From Leucaena leucocephala (Eukaryota > Streptophyta > Magnoliopsida > Fabales > Fabaceae), in assembly GCA_037074615.1 (NCBI GenBank), contig CM073558.1, forward strand, positions 15,731,001-15,795,000: a stretch of DNA of 64,000 bases, written 5' to 3'. Shown one piece after another: positions 1-10,308 of the stretch; positions within the stretch are counted from its first letter, which is position 1, and every line of letters begins with the position of its first letter. The notes under the pieces were generated by a model, which was given only the letters and a program-made list of their open reading frames with translations, searched no databases and was not told where the DNA came from. A program made the position numbers and the translations under genes.

Positions 1-187
1 ATTAAAAAGTTAATGATATAAAGGGTCTAGATACTAAATGTGAGGATAGTAGACATAAAAAGGATCTTCAGAAACATCAGATTCTGAAAACGGCACGTTT
101 TTCTAGGCGATGGACCAGGCCGGTACCAGATTAGACCGGAAAGCTTTCAGAACCTTCAAATTTCGTCACATGAAGAATATGGGTGGT

Positions 188-223
188 GAGGTGTCCTATG
201 AGGTGTCCCATGAGGTGTCCAGG
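188..223 (+). promoter_or_regulatory. Three tandem 12-bp gaggtgtccNNN motifs upstream of the F1-a TATA box
   Basis: gaggtgtcctat, gaggtgtcccat and gaggtgtccagg follow each other directly, ending about 100 bp before TATAAATA. A related ggtgtcccatgag block lies at the same distance in the other family, F2 (24361-24393). This is a candidate promoter element; the function is inferred from position and conservation only. Confidence 0.5.
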
Positions 224-325
224 GTGATGCAGTAAAAAGAATTAAAGAAAATAGGAAATTCCAGGAAAAACCAGGACCACATGTTCAGATGGCTTCAAAA
301 TTTCAAGAATGCCATCCATTAAAGC

Positions 326-333
326 TATAAATA
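326..333 (+). promoter_or_regulatory. TATA box of F1-a 5' LTR
   Basis: TATAAATA followed by a C-rich stretch, matching plant TATA context. Transcription would start near 356-360. The same box sits in the 3' LTR and in F1-b and F2. Confidence 0.75.
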
Positions 334-373
334 CCCCCTTCCCGTCCCATTTTATGTATCCCACGTTTTTGGC

Positions 374-426
374 AAGAAAAGAGAGAGAAAGAAGAGAGAG
401 AAGGAGAAAGAAAGAAAGAAAGGAAG
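374..426 (+). repeat. GA-rich purine tract in the predicted leader
   Basis: An uninterrupted A/G run rich in gaga and gaaa just after the predicted start site. It contains no ATG and would be part of the untranslated leader. Copies lie at 8729-8780 and, on the minus strand, 35849-35899. Confidence 0.7.
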
Positions 427-476
427 TTCTGGTGGAGTTGGAAGTAGTAAGGAAGTTCTGAAGCTCTGCTTTTGAG

Positions 477-478
477 GT
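477..478 (+). promoter_or_regulatory. Predicted 5' splice donor in F1-a LTR (GAG|GTAGCAA)
   Basis: From about 358 to 476 there is no ATG; after it, upstream ATGs are frequent. F1-b has GAG|GTAATAA at the equivalent place (35795-35796, minus) and F2 has CAAG|GTAATCA (33318-33319, minus). Inference from conserved layout; no transcript evidence. Confidence 0.4.
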
Positions 479-1663
479 AGCAACTAATCCTAGCTCTTAT
501 GTAATGTCTTTGTGATGTGTTGTTTTGTTTGGTTGATTGTTGTCCTATATGTTATGCTTGAAGCTCTATTCCAATGCTATGATCATATGTTATTGAATAT
601 GGAAGCATGCATCATACTTATCTATACACAGTCATAAGCAAGCACCGTCACTTTGCATTACATATTTTGTTATGATTGTTGTTACTGGGATTCTTTTGAA
701 TCTCATTCCCAAACATAACATTACAGGGGAGGTTCTGTCAAAATAAAATTTGGAAATCTTAAGAGACGCCGGTAGGCTGCCGAAATTCCGACAACGAAGA
801 CGGAACAAAGAAAGGAACTGATACGTACTGTGTACGTAGTGCTGTCTAAGGAGGCTGGAAGTGAGTGGACCCAGCAGGTTCATCCAGTCTTTCCTGGGTA
901 CTACGTAGAATGGTAGTTCGCATAAGGGAATTACCGAATCGGTACAACATCAGTTACTTTCTAAAGAAGAATTGTAGCAGTTATGCTGCCGGTTTTTTTG
1001 ACAGAAAAGGATGTAATAAAATATGAGGGAGTTAATCATGCACTAATATATAACAGTTGATTATTTGATATTAATTGTTATCTGGCCTGTATGACTGATA
1101 TGTGTTGGCTGTAGGCTTGAGTATGTAAAGACTAAATGCTGAAAATAGGCTCAGTGAACAGTAACTCGTGAAGACCCATTCATGTTTGATAAATCATTAA
1201 AAATAGTAAATGATTGAATTAATGTACGAAATTTTTAGAGTAAAAAGTAGACATACTAAGATTTAATTTGATATATAGAATGTCTAATTTGGATGTATAC
1301 ACGAAAAGATATAAATTGTTAAAGTTGGGACCAGAATGCTGGATCCAGGAGAAAGTCATTGGATGAACAGTAAGATTGAAATGTTGACCCACGTGAAATT
1401 TGTCAAGGATTGGTCAACCAATGATTTTTCCCTAAAATATATTTGAGTTAGCTTCATGTAGCAATTTGAACCACTTCATTTCGATTTTTATAGAATTAGT
1501 TATAAATTTTCAAAATCAGGTCACTCATCTGGAATTTGCCACAGTGAACAGTACTCATATGAATAAAATTCCAGATTAAGTGTTTAGACTTCAATGACCC
1601 TGAAAGTGGTTTAAGTGCTACTGAATGGTCCCCAAGATGTATAAATATAAGGATGTGAAATTT

Positions 1664-1675
1664 TGGTATCAGAGC
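1664..1675 (+). other. Primer-binding site, initiator-Met tRNA (F1-a)
   Basis: TGGTATCAGAGC, complementary to the 3' end of plant initiator-Met tRNA, three bases after the LTR end. It primes first-strand cDNA synthesis and fixes the 5' LTR boundary and the element's orientation. Confidence 0.93.
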
Positions 1676-1768
1676 AAAGGATTCTGGCTTAAGAAATACT
1701 CTGAATAGATGATTTATAGAAAGATATACCATGATAAAGCCGTCATAATTGACACTAAGTAGCGTTTG

Positions 1769-1771
1769 CAG
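1769..1771 (+). promoter_or_regulatory. Predicted 3' splice acceptor before ORF1 (F1-a)
   Basis: TTTGCAG|G stands one base before the ORF1 ATG at 1773. F1-b and F2 share TTGCAG|GAT directly before their ORF1. With the donor at 477 it would remove 477-1771, placing the ORF1 ATG first in the mRNA. Inference. Confidence 0.4.
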
Positions 1772-1772
1772 G

Positions 1773-2477
1773 ATGGCTAGACATAGAATTGGGTCTGGAA
1801 CTACGGTAAACCAATGGGAATTAAGACCAAAGGTCTCTAGTTCAGATAGTTCAGAAGAAGAGATAGTAAGCAATGATTCTGACCTCTGGACACCTCCAGT
1901 AGCTGGTGATTCTGAGGAGGATAGTTCCTCGATAGGATCAAACTTTCCAATTGATGATCAGGAAGTGATGATAACAGAAGGCCCTATTCCTGCCATTTCC
2001 ATATGTGCAGTACCCTTGAATATAACAGACAGTTCAGGGTCCAGCCAAGTACGTGTTCAGAGTAATGCGCTAGGTTCCAGTAGGCCCGAAGTGACTCTGG
2101 TAGAAATGTATTTGGGAGGTTTAATCGTAAGAATGGCCCCAGGGAGGAACCTGAGTAGAGAGCAACTTGAGAGCTCGGTAGCATTAGCCCGACAACTATA
2201 CGAGTTGAGGCAGACCCTGTTCGAAAACATAGATCAAGATTATTCGGTCTACCAGGAGTTTATCACAAGGGTGAAAGCCATATATCAAGCCTGGGATTCA
2301 AATGTGTTAACCTTGGGGCTTTGGCTAGAAATTATGAATGACGTATTGCCGAAGACTCCTACCTGGAGATCGGAGTTGGACCAGTATTTTGATAGAGAAT
2401 CATATTGTACCATATCCGACTGGATCTACCTAGTAGAAGAATACATTAGAATAAAGTTTAAGAAAATTAGAGTATAA
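1773..2477 (+). CDS. ORF1 upstream of gag (F1-a), unknown function, 234 aa
   Basis: An intact ORF between the primer site and gag. I chose the ATG at 1773 because the protein from there (MARHR...TTVNQ) aligns with the start of the F2 counterpart; an upstream TTG is not needed. Residues 22-60 are rich in Ser, Asp and Glu and look disordered. Residues 108-230 look helical and are the conserved part, sharing DQDY-VY--FI-RV, TW----LDQYF and DWIY-V-E-IRI patterns with F2 ORF1 (30360-31394). I recognise no known domain, zinc finger or membrane segment. The copy in F1-b differs at about nine residues with no stop. It lies in the same frame as gag, with a stop codon and 99 bases between. It may be a gag-related accessory protein, but function is unknown. 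Confidence 0.75.
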   Translation: MARHRIGSGTTVNQWELRPKVSSSDSSEEEIVSNDSDLWTPPVAGDSEEDSSSIGSNFPIDDQEVMITEGPIPAISICAVPLNITDSSGSSQVRVQSNALGSSRPEVTLVEMYLGGLIVRMAPGRNLSREQLESSVALARQLYELRQTLFENIDQDYSVYQEFITRVKAIYQAWDSNVLTLGLWLEIMNDVLPKTPTWRSELDQYFDRESYCTISDWIYLVEEYIRIKFKKIRV

Positions 2478-2565
2478 AAGACTGGAATGGTACTGTGATA
2501 TGTACATATATTCTGTATGTATATTATGTGTGAAATGAAATTTATTGTATTCCCTTCTGTTTTTA

Positions 2566-2567
2566 AG
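2566..2567 (+). promoter_or_regulatory. Predicted 3' splice acceptor before gag (F1-a)
   Basis: A pyrimidine-rich run (tcccttctgtttttaag) ends in AG, followed by 9 bases and the gag start. F1-b and F2 also have a T-rich run, AG and exactly 9 bases (tataacaaa or taaaacaaa) before the gag ATG. Suggests gag-pol may be reached by alternative splicing; inference. Confidence 0.35.
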
Positions 2568-2576
2568 TATAACAAA

Positions 2577-5500
2577 ATAGTACGAACAAGGAGAACTATT
2601 CTAGCTGAGGAACCCCGAGAGGCTGGAAACCTTAATCAAATGATTCTAGAACGATTAGAACAGCAACAAAAGATGATAGAAGAAATGAGAGCTGCTCAAG
2701 CACGAAATGAACAAGACAGAGATGCTGCCATAGCCGCGGCAGTAGCAGCAGCTATAAATAATTTAAGACCGCCAGAGCCTTCAGGAGCAACTAGTAGAGA
2801 ACCTGAAGAAGTACCACAGCAGGCAGAACAGCCCCAGAGAAGGGTTGAATCAAGGGAGGAGGCAGTTGGCATCCAACAATGGATGGTGCGATTTTGCAAA
2901 CACAATCCTCCCATATTCGAAGGGACATTTGAAGTACATGTAGTAGAAAATTGGGTCAGCAGATTAGAGAAGATCTTTAAGGTCCTCGACTGCCCGACTG
3001 AAACCAAGGCCCAAATGGCCATCTATCAATTGGAAAAGGATGCGGATAGATGGTGGAAGAATACAGAATTACTTCTCCAAGCAAAAGATATTCCAGTTAC
3101 CTGGGAAGTATTTCTTGAGCAATTTTATGAAAAATATTTCCCTCAATCTGTCAAAGATGAAAGGGAGGCTGAATTCCTTGTGCTAAGGCAAGGAGAAAAA
3201 GAAGCTTTTGATGAATATTTGGCCAAGTTCATCCGGCTATCTCAATATTCAACTTACCTACGCCAAGTGGATGATGAACGCTGGATGACAGAAAGAATGA
3301 TTCGAGGGCTGAATTCTATGTTAAAGGAGAAGTTAACTCCCCAACAATACAGCCAGTTCAATAAGGCTGTGGAAGCATGTCGAATCGTTGAGAACAGCAT
3401 GAATCATAGAATGCTGTCCAGATCTGGGAGTAAAGATCAAGCGACTCCTGATAAGGCCGGACGGAATCAAGAAGCGGCCAGTGGGAGCGGCTATAAGAAA
3501 AGAAAGCGCCCGTGGCAGACCAAGAGGCCTAATAGGGGAAATTTTCGTGGAAGATCCAATAACAGGGATCCGAAGGCCCCAGTATGTGAAAAGTGTGGAA
3601 AGAATCATGGTGACAGACCATGTTCGATGGGCCAGAATGTATGCTACACCTGCGGAAAGCCCGGACATTTTTCCAAAGAATGTCCTCAAGCTATAACTGA
3701 TCCAAGGCCAAGGACGGCGGGACGAGTGTTTGCACTCACTAGAGAGGATGCTCAGCGATCATCTGAGATGATCCAAGGTACAATCCATCTCAATGATCAT
3801 GTTGTGACTGCCCTATTTGATTCGGGTGCAAGTCATTCCTTTATATCTTATGAATGTGCTAAATGCCTAGGCCTTCTGATAAGCAAGTTATGTTATGATA
3901 TACAGGTGAAAACCCCCACCAACGCTAGGGTGATCACATCTGATGCCTGTCTAAATAGTGTGGTGCGTTATGAGCACTGTAGTACTACCCTGGACCTGAT
4001 CTGTATGCCTTTCCAGGAGATTGAAGTTATACTCAGTTTAAATTGGTTATCCTCCAATAATGTGATGTTGGACTGCAGAAACAAGACCCTAGTTCTTGGT
4101 CCAAAGATCACTGATCGGAGCTTAGAAGTACAACTGAACTTCGTGACAGAGGCTCAGGCAGAAAAATGTCTACGGAAAGGATGTCAGGGATATGTGGTAT
4201 TCTTTTCTGTTCAAACAGAAGTGGAGGAAGGCATCGAGGAGGTTCCTGTAGTCAATGAATTTCCTGAAGTCTTTCCAAAGGAGATTCAGGGATTGCCTTC
4301 GGAGCGTGAAGTGGAGTTTGCGATCAACATTGTACCTGGAGCTGGACCAGTATCAAAAGCCCCATACAGGATGGCTCCTAACGAAATGATAGAACTGAAG
4401 AAGCAAATTGAGGAGCTATTGGAGAAAGGTTTTATACGACCCAGTGTATCGCCATGGGGTGCTCCAGTACTGTTCGTCAAGAAGAAAGATGGTAGCTTAA
4501 GGCTGTGCATTGACTACAGGGAATTAAATAAGCTTACAGTTAAGAACAAGTATCCTCTTCCCAGAATTGATGTCCTTCTAGATCAATTGGCAGGAGCGAG
4601 CTTATTCTCCAAGATTGACTTGAGATCTGGCTACCATCAACTAAGGGTCAAGCCAGATGATATTCCAAAGACGGCGTTCAGAACGCGCTACGGACATTTT
4701 GAATTTTTGGTGATGCCTTTTGGACTAACCAATGCACCTGCTATTTTCATGGACTATATGAACCGGATTTTTAGGCCTTATCTAGATCAGTTCGTTGTGG
4801 TCTTTATTGATGATATTCTGGTGTACTCCAAATCTCCAGAGGAGCATGAAAGGCATTTGAGGATTGTTCTTGGTATCCTTAAAGAGAAGAAGCTCTATGC
4901 TAAGCTGAGTAAGTGTGAGTTTTGGCTCTCAGAAGTCAAATTTCTCGGTCATGTCATATCCTGAGACGGGGTAGCTGTAGATCCTAGCAAAGTTGAAGCA
5001 GTTTTGAGCTGGGAACAACCAAGGACAGTGACAGAGATTAGAAGTTTTCTCGGCCTAGCAGGGTACTACAGACGATTCATTCAAGACTTTTCTCGAATTT
5101 CCTTACCACTTACCAAGCTGACCAGAAAGAATCAGCAGTTTAAGTGGGATGAGAAGTGCGAGGCTAGCTTCCAGCAGTTGAAGCAGAGATTAACGACTAC
5201 TCCCGTGCTGATTATTCCAGACCCAACTCAGACTTATGTAATCTACACTGATGCTAGCAAGCAGGGCCTGGGATGTGTGCTTATGCAGCAAGGTCGAGTA
5301 GTAGCCTACGCCTCTCGGCAGTTAAAGCCACATGAAGAGAATTATCCCACTCATGATCTGGAGCTTGCGGCGGTGGTCTATGCCCTGAAGATATGGAGGC
5401 ACTATTTATACGGAGCAACGATAGAGTTGTTTTGCGACCACAAAAGCCTGAAGTATCTGCAGGATCAGAAAGAGCTGAACATGAGGCAGCGGCGATGGAT

Positions 5501-7136
5501 GGAATTGTTAAAAGATTATGACTTCCAGATTAAATACCATCCAGGAAAAGCCAATATGGTAGTTGATGCCCTGAGTAGAAAGGTGGTGCAGGTTGCATAC
5601 ATGATGATCAAGGAATTGGAACTGATAGAAGATATGCGCGACTGGAGCCCTCTATATCAAATGCAACTGACGGAGAATCCTTTTGGAGGAGTTCATGTCA
5701 GAACTTGCATAGAAGATGAGATCAAAGAGGCTCAGGAGCAGGATAAGCTCGCAGCAATATTCAAAGACAAGCTGGAGAAAAGGAAGACAAGGGATTTTGA
5801 GATGTCCCCAGACGGATTGCTACAGTTTAGGGGAAAACCCTATATCCCAAATGTTGGGGGATTAAGGGAAAGAATTCTGGAGGAAGCACATAAAAGCCGA
5901 TATACGGTACATCCAGGTATGACCAAAATGTACCATGATGTTAAAAGATTATTCTGGTGGCCTGGACTGAAGAAAGATGTTGTAGCTTACGTATCTAAGT
6001 GCTTAACCTGCCAGAAAGTGAAAGTTGAACATCAAAAACCAGCAGGAACGTTGCAGCCTTTAGATATTCCTGAGTGGAAATGGGATGGGATTGCCATGGA
6101 CTTTGTGGAAGGACTACCCTTGACACCAAGTAGACATGATGCGGTTTGGGTAGTAATCGATCGACTGACAAAGTCAGCACATTTCCTGGCAATCAATAAG
6201 AGAGATTCTCTAGAAAAGCTGGCAAAGCTGTATATAAAGGAGATCGTTAGGCTCCATGGTATCCCAAGCAGCATTGTGTCTGATAGAGATCCACGATTTA
6301 CTTCAAATTTCTGGAGGGCTCTACAGGAAGAAATGGGCACTACTCTCAGATTCAGTACAGCTTATCATCCTCAGACAGATGGTCAATCTGAAAGAACAAT
6401 ACAGACGTTAGAGGATATGCTGAGAGCATGTGTCCTAGATTTCAAAGGCAGCTGGGATATCCATTTACCCCTTATAGAGTTTGCATATAACAATGGTTAT
6501 CAGGCCAGTATACAGATGGCACCTTTTGAAGCACTCTATGGACGAAAATGTAGATCCCCCTTATGCTGGCTAGAGTTGAGCGAGAGAAGAATGCTTGGTC
6601 CGGATATAGTGGATCAAACTGCAGAACAAGTTGCGGTAATTAGAAAACGATTGTTGACGGCTCAAAGCAGACAGAAGAGCTATGCAGATGTCAGAAGGAA
6701 GCCGTTGGAATTTAAAGAAGGAGAACATGTATTCCTTAAGTTAACTCCAACCACAGGAGCCGGACGATCAATTAAGGTGAAGAAGTTGCATCCAAGATAC
6801 ATCGGGCCATTCCAGATTCTCTCAAAGATAGGAGCAGTATCCTACAAGTTAGCTCTTCCTCCGAATCTCAGCCAGATACATGATGTGTTCCATGTTTCCC
6901 AATTAAAGAAGTATATTCCAGATCCATCTCATGTGATAGAGCAAGATGAGGTTACACTGCGAGATGACTTGACCTATGAGGTTGGACCGGTGCGAATTGC
7001 TGATAGAAAAGTCAAGCAGTTACGGAATAAGCAGATTCCTTTAGTTAAAGTGATCTGGAAAGGTTTGACTGAACAAGAGGCTACATGGGAAACAGAAGAA
7101 AAGATGAGAGAAAAGTACCCTGAATTATTGGTATAG
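2577..7136 (+). pseudogene. gag-pol polyprotein of F1-a, broken by an internal stop and a lost start codon
   Basis: Single frame of about 1519 codons, near full length compared with 1520 in F2. It encodes gag with two zinc knuckles (one CX2CX4HX4C), protease with DSGAS, RT with FIDD, RNase H with YTDAS and CDHKS, integrase with an HHCC finger and D-D-35-E, then GPF and a chromodomain. Two lesions: codon 796 is TGA (4962-4964) where F1-b has CGA, a CpG-type transition just after RT; and the ATG expected at 2577 is ATA, while F1-b and F2 both have ATG there. An upstream in-frame ATG at 2517 could still start an extended gag. The RT half is open; RNase H, integrase and chromodomain lie downstream of the stop. 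Several other private changes are seen, as expected of an old, unselected copy. Confidence 0.93.
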
Positions 7137-7150
7137 GATAGATATAATGT

Positions 7151-7170
7151 AAATTTCGGGGACGAAATTT
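7151..7170 (+). other. Short inverted repeat upstream of the polypurine tract (F1-a)
   Basis: aaatttcg-gggа-cgaaattt style hairpin, arms of 8 bp with a 4-base loop. The same hairpin precedes the polypurine tract in F1-b (37459-37478) and F2 (25567-25586). Similar motifs at this place are common in plant gypsy elements; the role is unclear. Confidence 0.7.
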
Positions 7171-7176
7171 ATTTTT

Positions 7177-7189
7177 AAGGGGAGAGAAA
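7177..7189 (+). other. Polypurine tract (F1-a)
   Basis: aaggggagagaaa ends directly at the 3' LTR start (TGTAATATCC at 7190). It primes second-strand cDNA and fixes the LTR boundary. Confidence 0.9.
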
Positions 7190-8542
7190 TGTAATATCCT
7201 TAATTTTCTGTACTGGTTCCTATGTACAGGTTAAACGGAATATATGAGCTCTGTTTCAGGAAAAACATGTGTACCTTTATGTAAAGAAAAGGATTAAATT
7301 GCAAAAGAAAGGAAATTAAGGGACCTAAATACAATTATGGAAAGTTTAAAGTTAGGAATGAAAAGTAGACAAAAATATGGGGTCTTAAAGTGTAATTTTA
7401 GCCAAATTAAGGGACTTAATTATAAAGAAGGAAAAGTTCCCTGGGGCTAAAGTATAATTAAAGAAAATAGGCCAGAAGTGATTTGCACCGCCCAACAGCA
7501 TTTCAGTCCTAGATTCTACCAGAAGGTAGGGCAGGTGACGCCGGGTAACCAAGCCTAATACCGGAATTTTTGAAGACTCCAGATAGCCAGAAATGGACTG
7601 ATCGTCCAAAAGTTATAAAAATTTATACCGGATATCCCTAGATTTCAGATATAAGTGGGAAAATACAGGATGATGCGCCTTTATGGGCGGGTGTCGGGAA
7701 ACTGACAGGATACCGATAGGAGGTCTGTAGGAAAAGTTATTCACAAAATAAAGAAATCCAGACGGAGTGTGAGGCCTCCGGGGATCCGGGTAGGAGATTT
7801 ATCGGTATTTTTAAAGAGGCTGAATGCGATCGGATGACTTCGGTCAGATGACCGTTATAACCCCCAAGGATGCCTGAACACAGTAGGACACTATATCTGG
7901 GAAAAAGAGCCGGTGTCCGGAAAAGGTATATACTCGGTAAATAATAGTTAAAATATTCAATGAATTGTGTTAAAGGAAGATTCCTCGTAATGCGTGCCAT
8001 ACAGGTAATGGAACCAGGAAGCCCAAAAATGGCGCCATTAGAGGCCCAATAAGACTCTTGGACTGATAGGTGGGCCAGTGTCCAGCAGAACCCTGGAAAA
8101 GTGCGAAATTACGAAAATGCCCCTATGTTGTACAAAAAGGGCAACAGATGAATATAGGGTATTCTGGTCATTTTGGACAGACCCAGAGGTCAAGACATGT
8201 CTAAATAAGGTTGACTAGAGCCAGTATAAGCTTTGACCGGGTCCAGAAAGGTGTGAAATGACGATTTTGCCCTTAGGGATTAAAATAGGACAAGATAGGG
8301 TACCAAGGGCATTTTGGTCATTTCGCAGGGGATCTGCAATTGAGTCTGGACCCAGTATTAAAAAGTTAATGATATAAAGGGTCTAGATACTAAATGTGAG
8401 GACAGTAGACATAAAAAGGATCTTCAGAAACATCAGATTCTGAAAACGGCACGTTTTTCGAGGCGATGACCGGGCCGGTACCAGATTAGACCGGAAAGCT
8501 TCCAGAACCTCCAAATTTCGTCACATGAAGAATATGGGTGGT

Positions 8543-8578
8543 GAGGTGTCCTATGAGGTGTCCCATGAGGTGTCCAGG
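8543..8578 (+). promoter_or_regulatory. Three 12-bp gaggtgtcc repeats, 3' LTR copy
   Basis: Identical arrangement to 188-223, again about 100 bp upstream of the TATA box. Confidence 0.5.
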
Positions 8579-8680
8579 GTGATGCAGTAAAAAGAATTAA
8601 AGAAAATAGGAAATTACAGGAAAAACCAGGACCACATGTTCAGATGGCTTCAAAATTTCAAGAATGCCATTCATTAAAGC

Positions 8681-8688
8681 TATAAATA
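8681..8688 (+). promoter_or_regulatory. TATA box of F1-a 3' LTR
   Basis: TATAAATA in the same context as in the 5' LTR. Since this LTR points into the satellite at 9974, a transcript starting here would read into the array. Confidence 0.7.
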
Positions 8689-9973
8689 CCCCCTTCCCCT
8701 CCCATTTTATGCATCCCACGTTTTTGGCAAGAAAAGAGAGAGAAAGAAGAGAGAGAAGGAGAAAGAAAGAAAGAAAGGAAGTTCTGGTGGAGTTGGAAGT
8801 AGTAAGGAAGTTCTGAAGCTCTGCTTTTGAGGTAGCAACTAATCCTAGCTCTTATGTAATGTCTTTGTGATGTGTTGTTTTGTTTGGTTGATTGTTGTCC
8901 TATATGTTATGCTTGAAGCTCTATTCCAATGCTATGATCATATGTTATTGAATATGGAAGCATGCAGCATACTTATCTATACACAGTCACAAGCAAGCAC
9001 CGTCACTTTGCATTACATATTTTGTTATGATTATTGTTACTGGGATTCTTTTGAATCTCATTCCCAAACATAACATTACAGGGGAGGTTCTATCAAAATA
9101 AAATTTGGAAATCTTAAGAGACGCCGGTAGGCTGCCGAAATTCCGACAACGAAGACGGAACAAAGAAAGGAACTGATACGTACTGTGTACGTAGTGCTGT
9201 CTAAGGAGGCTGGAAGTGAGTGGACCCAGCAGGTTCATCCAGTCTTTCCTGGGTACTACGTAGAATGGTAGTTCGCATAAGGGAATTACCGAATCGGTAC
9301 AACATCAGTTACTTTCTAAAGAAGAATTGTAGCAGTTATGCTGCCGGTTTTTTTGACAGAAAAGGATGTAATAAAATATGAGGGAGTTAATCATGCACTA
9401 ATATATAACAGTTGATTATTTGATATTAATTGTTATCTGGCCTGTATGACTGATATGTGTTGGCTGTAGGCTTGAGTATGTAAAGACTAAATGCTGAAAA
9501 TAGGCTCAGTGAACAGTAACTCGTGAAGACCCATTCATGTTTGATAAATCATTAAAAATAGTAAATGATTGAATTAATGTACGAAATTTTTAGAGTAAAA
9601 AGTAGACATACTAAGATTTAATTTGATATATAGAATGTCTAATTTGGATGTATACACGAAAAGATATAAATTGTTAAAGTTGGGACCAGAATGCTGGATC
9701 CAGGAGAAAGTCATTGGATGAACAGTAAGATTGAAATGTTGACCCACGTGAAATTTGTCAAGGATTGGTCAACCAATTTGAACCACTTCATTTCAATTTT
9801 TATAGAATTAGTTATAAATTTTCAAAATCAGGTCACTCATCTAGAATTTGCCACAGTGAACAGTACTCGATATGAATAAAATTCCAGATTAAGTGTTTAG
9901 ACTTCAATGACCCTGAAAGTGGTTTAAGTGCTACTGAATGGTCCCCAAGATGTATAAATATAAGGATGTGAAA

Positions 9974-10308
9974 ACAGCCACCGCCCACTTCACCCAAGAA
10001 GACGCACTTGCGTTGAGAAATTCATGAACATTCACCACGACATGTGATGTACCTTCTCTAGCTCGTACTAGGGAACTTCTAACACTCTTTAAGATTCGAG
10101 TGAAAGCTCGCCACCTACCTGAACCTTCAGTGGGCACTCCGGAATGTCCACTTGCATATTCGCCATGAAAGTCATTCATATACTTGGGAACTTCTAACAC
10201 TCTTACAGATTAGAGGGAGAACTCCCCACCCAACTGAACTTTCAATGGGCACTCTACAATGGCCACTTTCGTTGCGAGTGAGTGAATAGTCTTCCTAGAT
10301 AGAACTAC
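9974..10308. repeat. Satellite unit S0, 3' part of a long-form unit
   Basis: Matches 13272-13615 and 17682-18014, a segment found only in long-form units. The missing front part should lie left of F1-a, beyond the window. Confidence 0.85.

Larger units (their letters stand above)
1..1660 (+). repeat. 5' LTR of F1-a, partial (R, U5 and the end of U3)
   Basis: Collinear with 8357-9973 of the 3' LTR, so the window starts about 1.17 kb into the LTR. It holds the TATA box, a GA-rich leader and a long U5. It ends ...ggatgtgaaa, three bases before the primer-binding site. Unlike the 3' LTR it retains a 43-bp segment (about 1418-1460) containing gatttttccc. No gene is seen in it; small ORFs here are chance. 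Confidence 0.93.
1..9973 (+). mobile_element. Ty3/gypsy chromovirus LTR retrotransposon F1-a (5' end outside window)
   Basis: Order seen: partial 5' LTR, initiator-Met primer site, ORF1, gag-pol, polypurine tract, 3' LTR. Gag-pol runs protease, RT, RNase H, integrase, chromodomain, the Ty3/gypsy order. The chromodomain, 2.8-kb LTRs and primer site suggest the Tekay/Del clade; the clade is an inference. The right end abuts satellite at 9974, so the element lies in the satellite array. About 15 substitutions and a few indels separate the two LTRs over ~1.6 kb, so it is clearly older than F2. It is non-autonomous now because gag-pol carries a stop and a lost start. The left target duplication lies outside the window; from the intact satellite near 17680 I predict it is acagc. 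Confidence 0.95.
7190..9973 (+). repeat. 3' LTR of F1-a (2784 bp)
   Basis: Starts TGTAATATCC and ends GGATGTGAAA at the satellite junction. Both F1-a LTRs end in AA rather than the CA seen in F1-b, so the change predates insertion. A 43-bp segment present in the 5' LTR is missing after position 9775, between two caa copies. U3 (about 7190-8680) includes degenerate ~30-bp aaagggacctaaat repeats near 7310-7445. No gene is seen in this stretch. Confidence 0.93.

Noticed and set aside
358..372. Shared tcccacgtttttggc between F1 (plus sense) and F2 LTR (24736-24750, opposite sense)
   Set aside because: Opposite orientation and different position relative to TATA, so no common function can be argued.
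5004..7136. Separate integrase gene starting at 5004
   Set aside because: It is in the same frame as the upstream gag-RT part and begins at a TTG after a point-mutation stop; it is the rest of one gag-pol.
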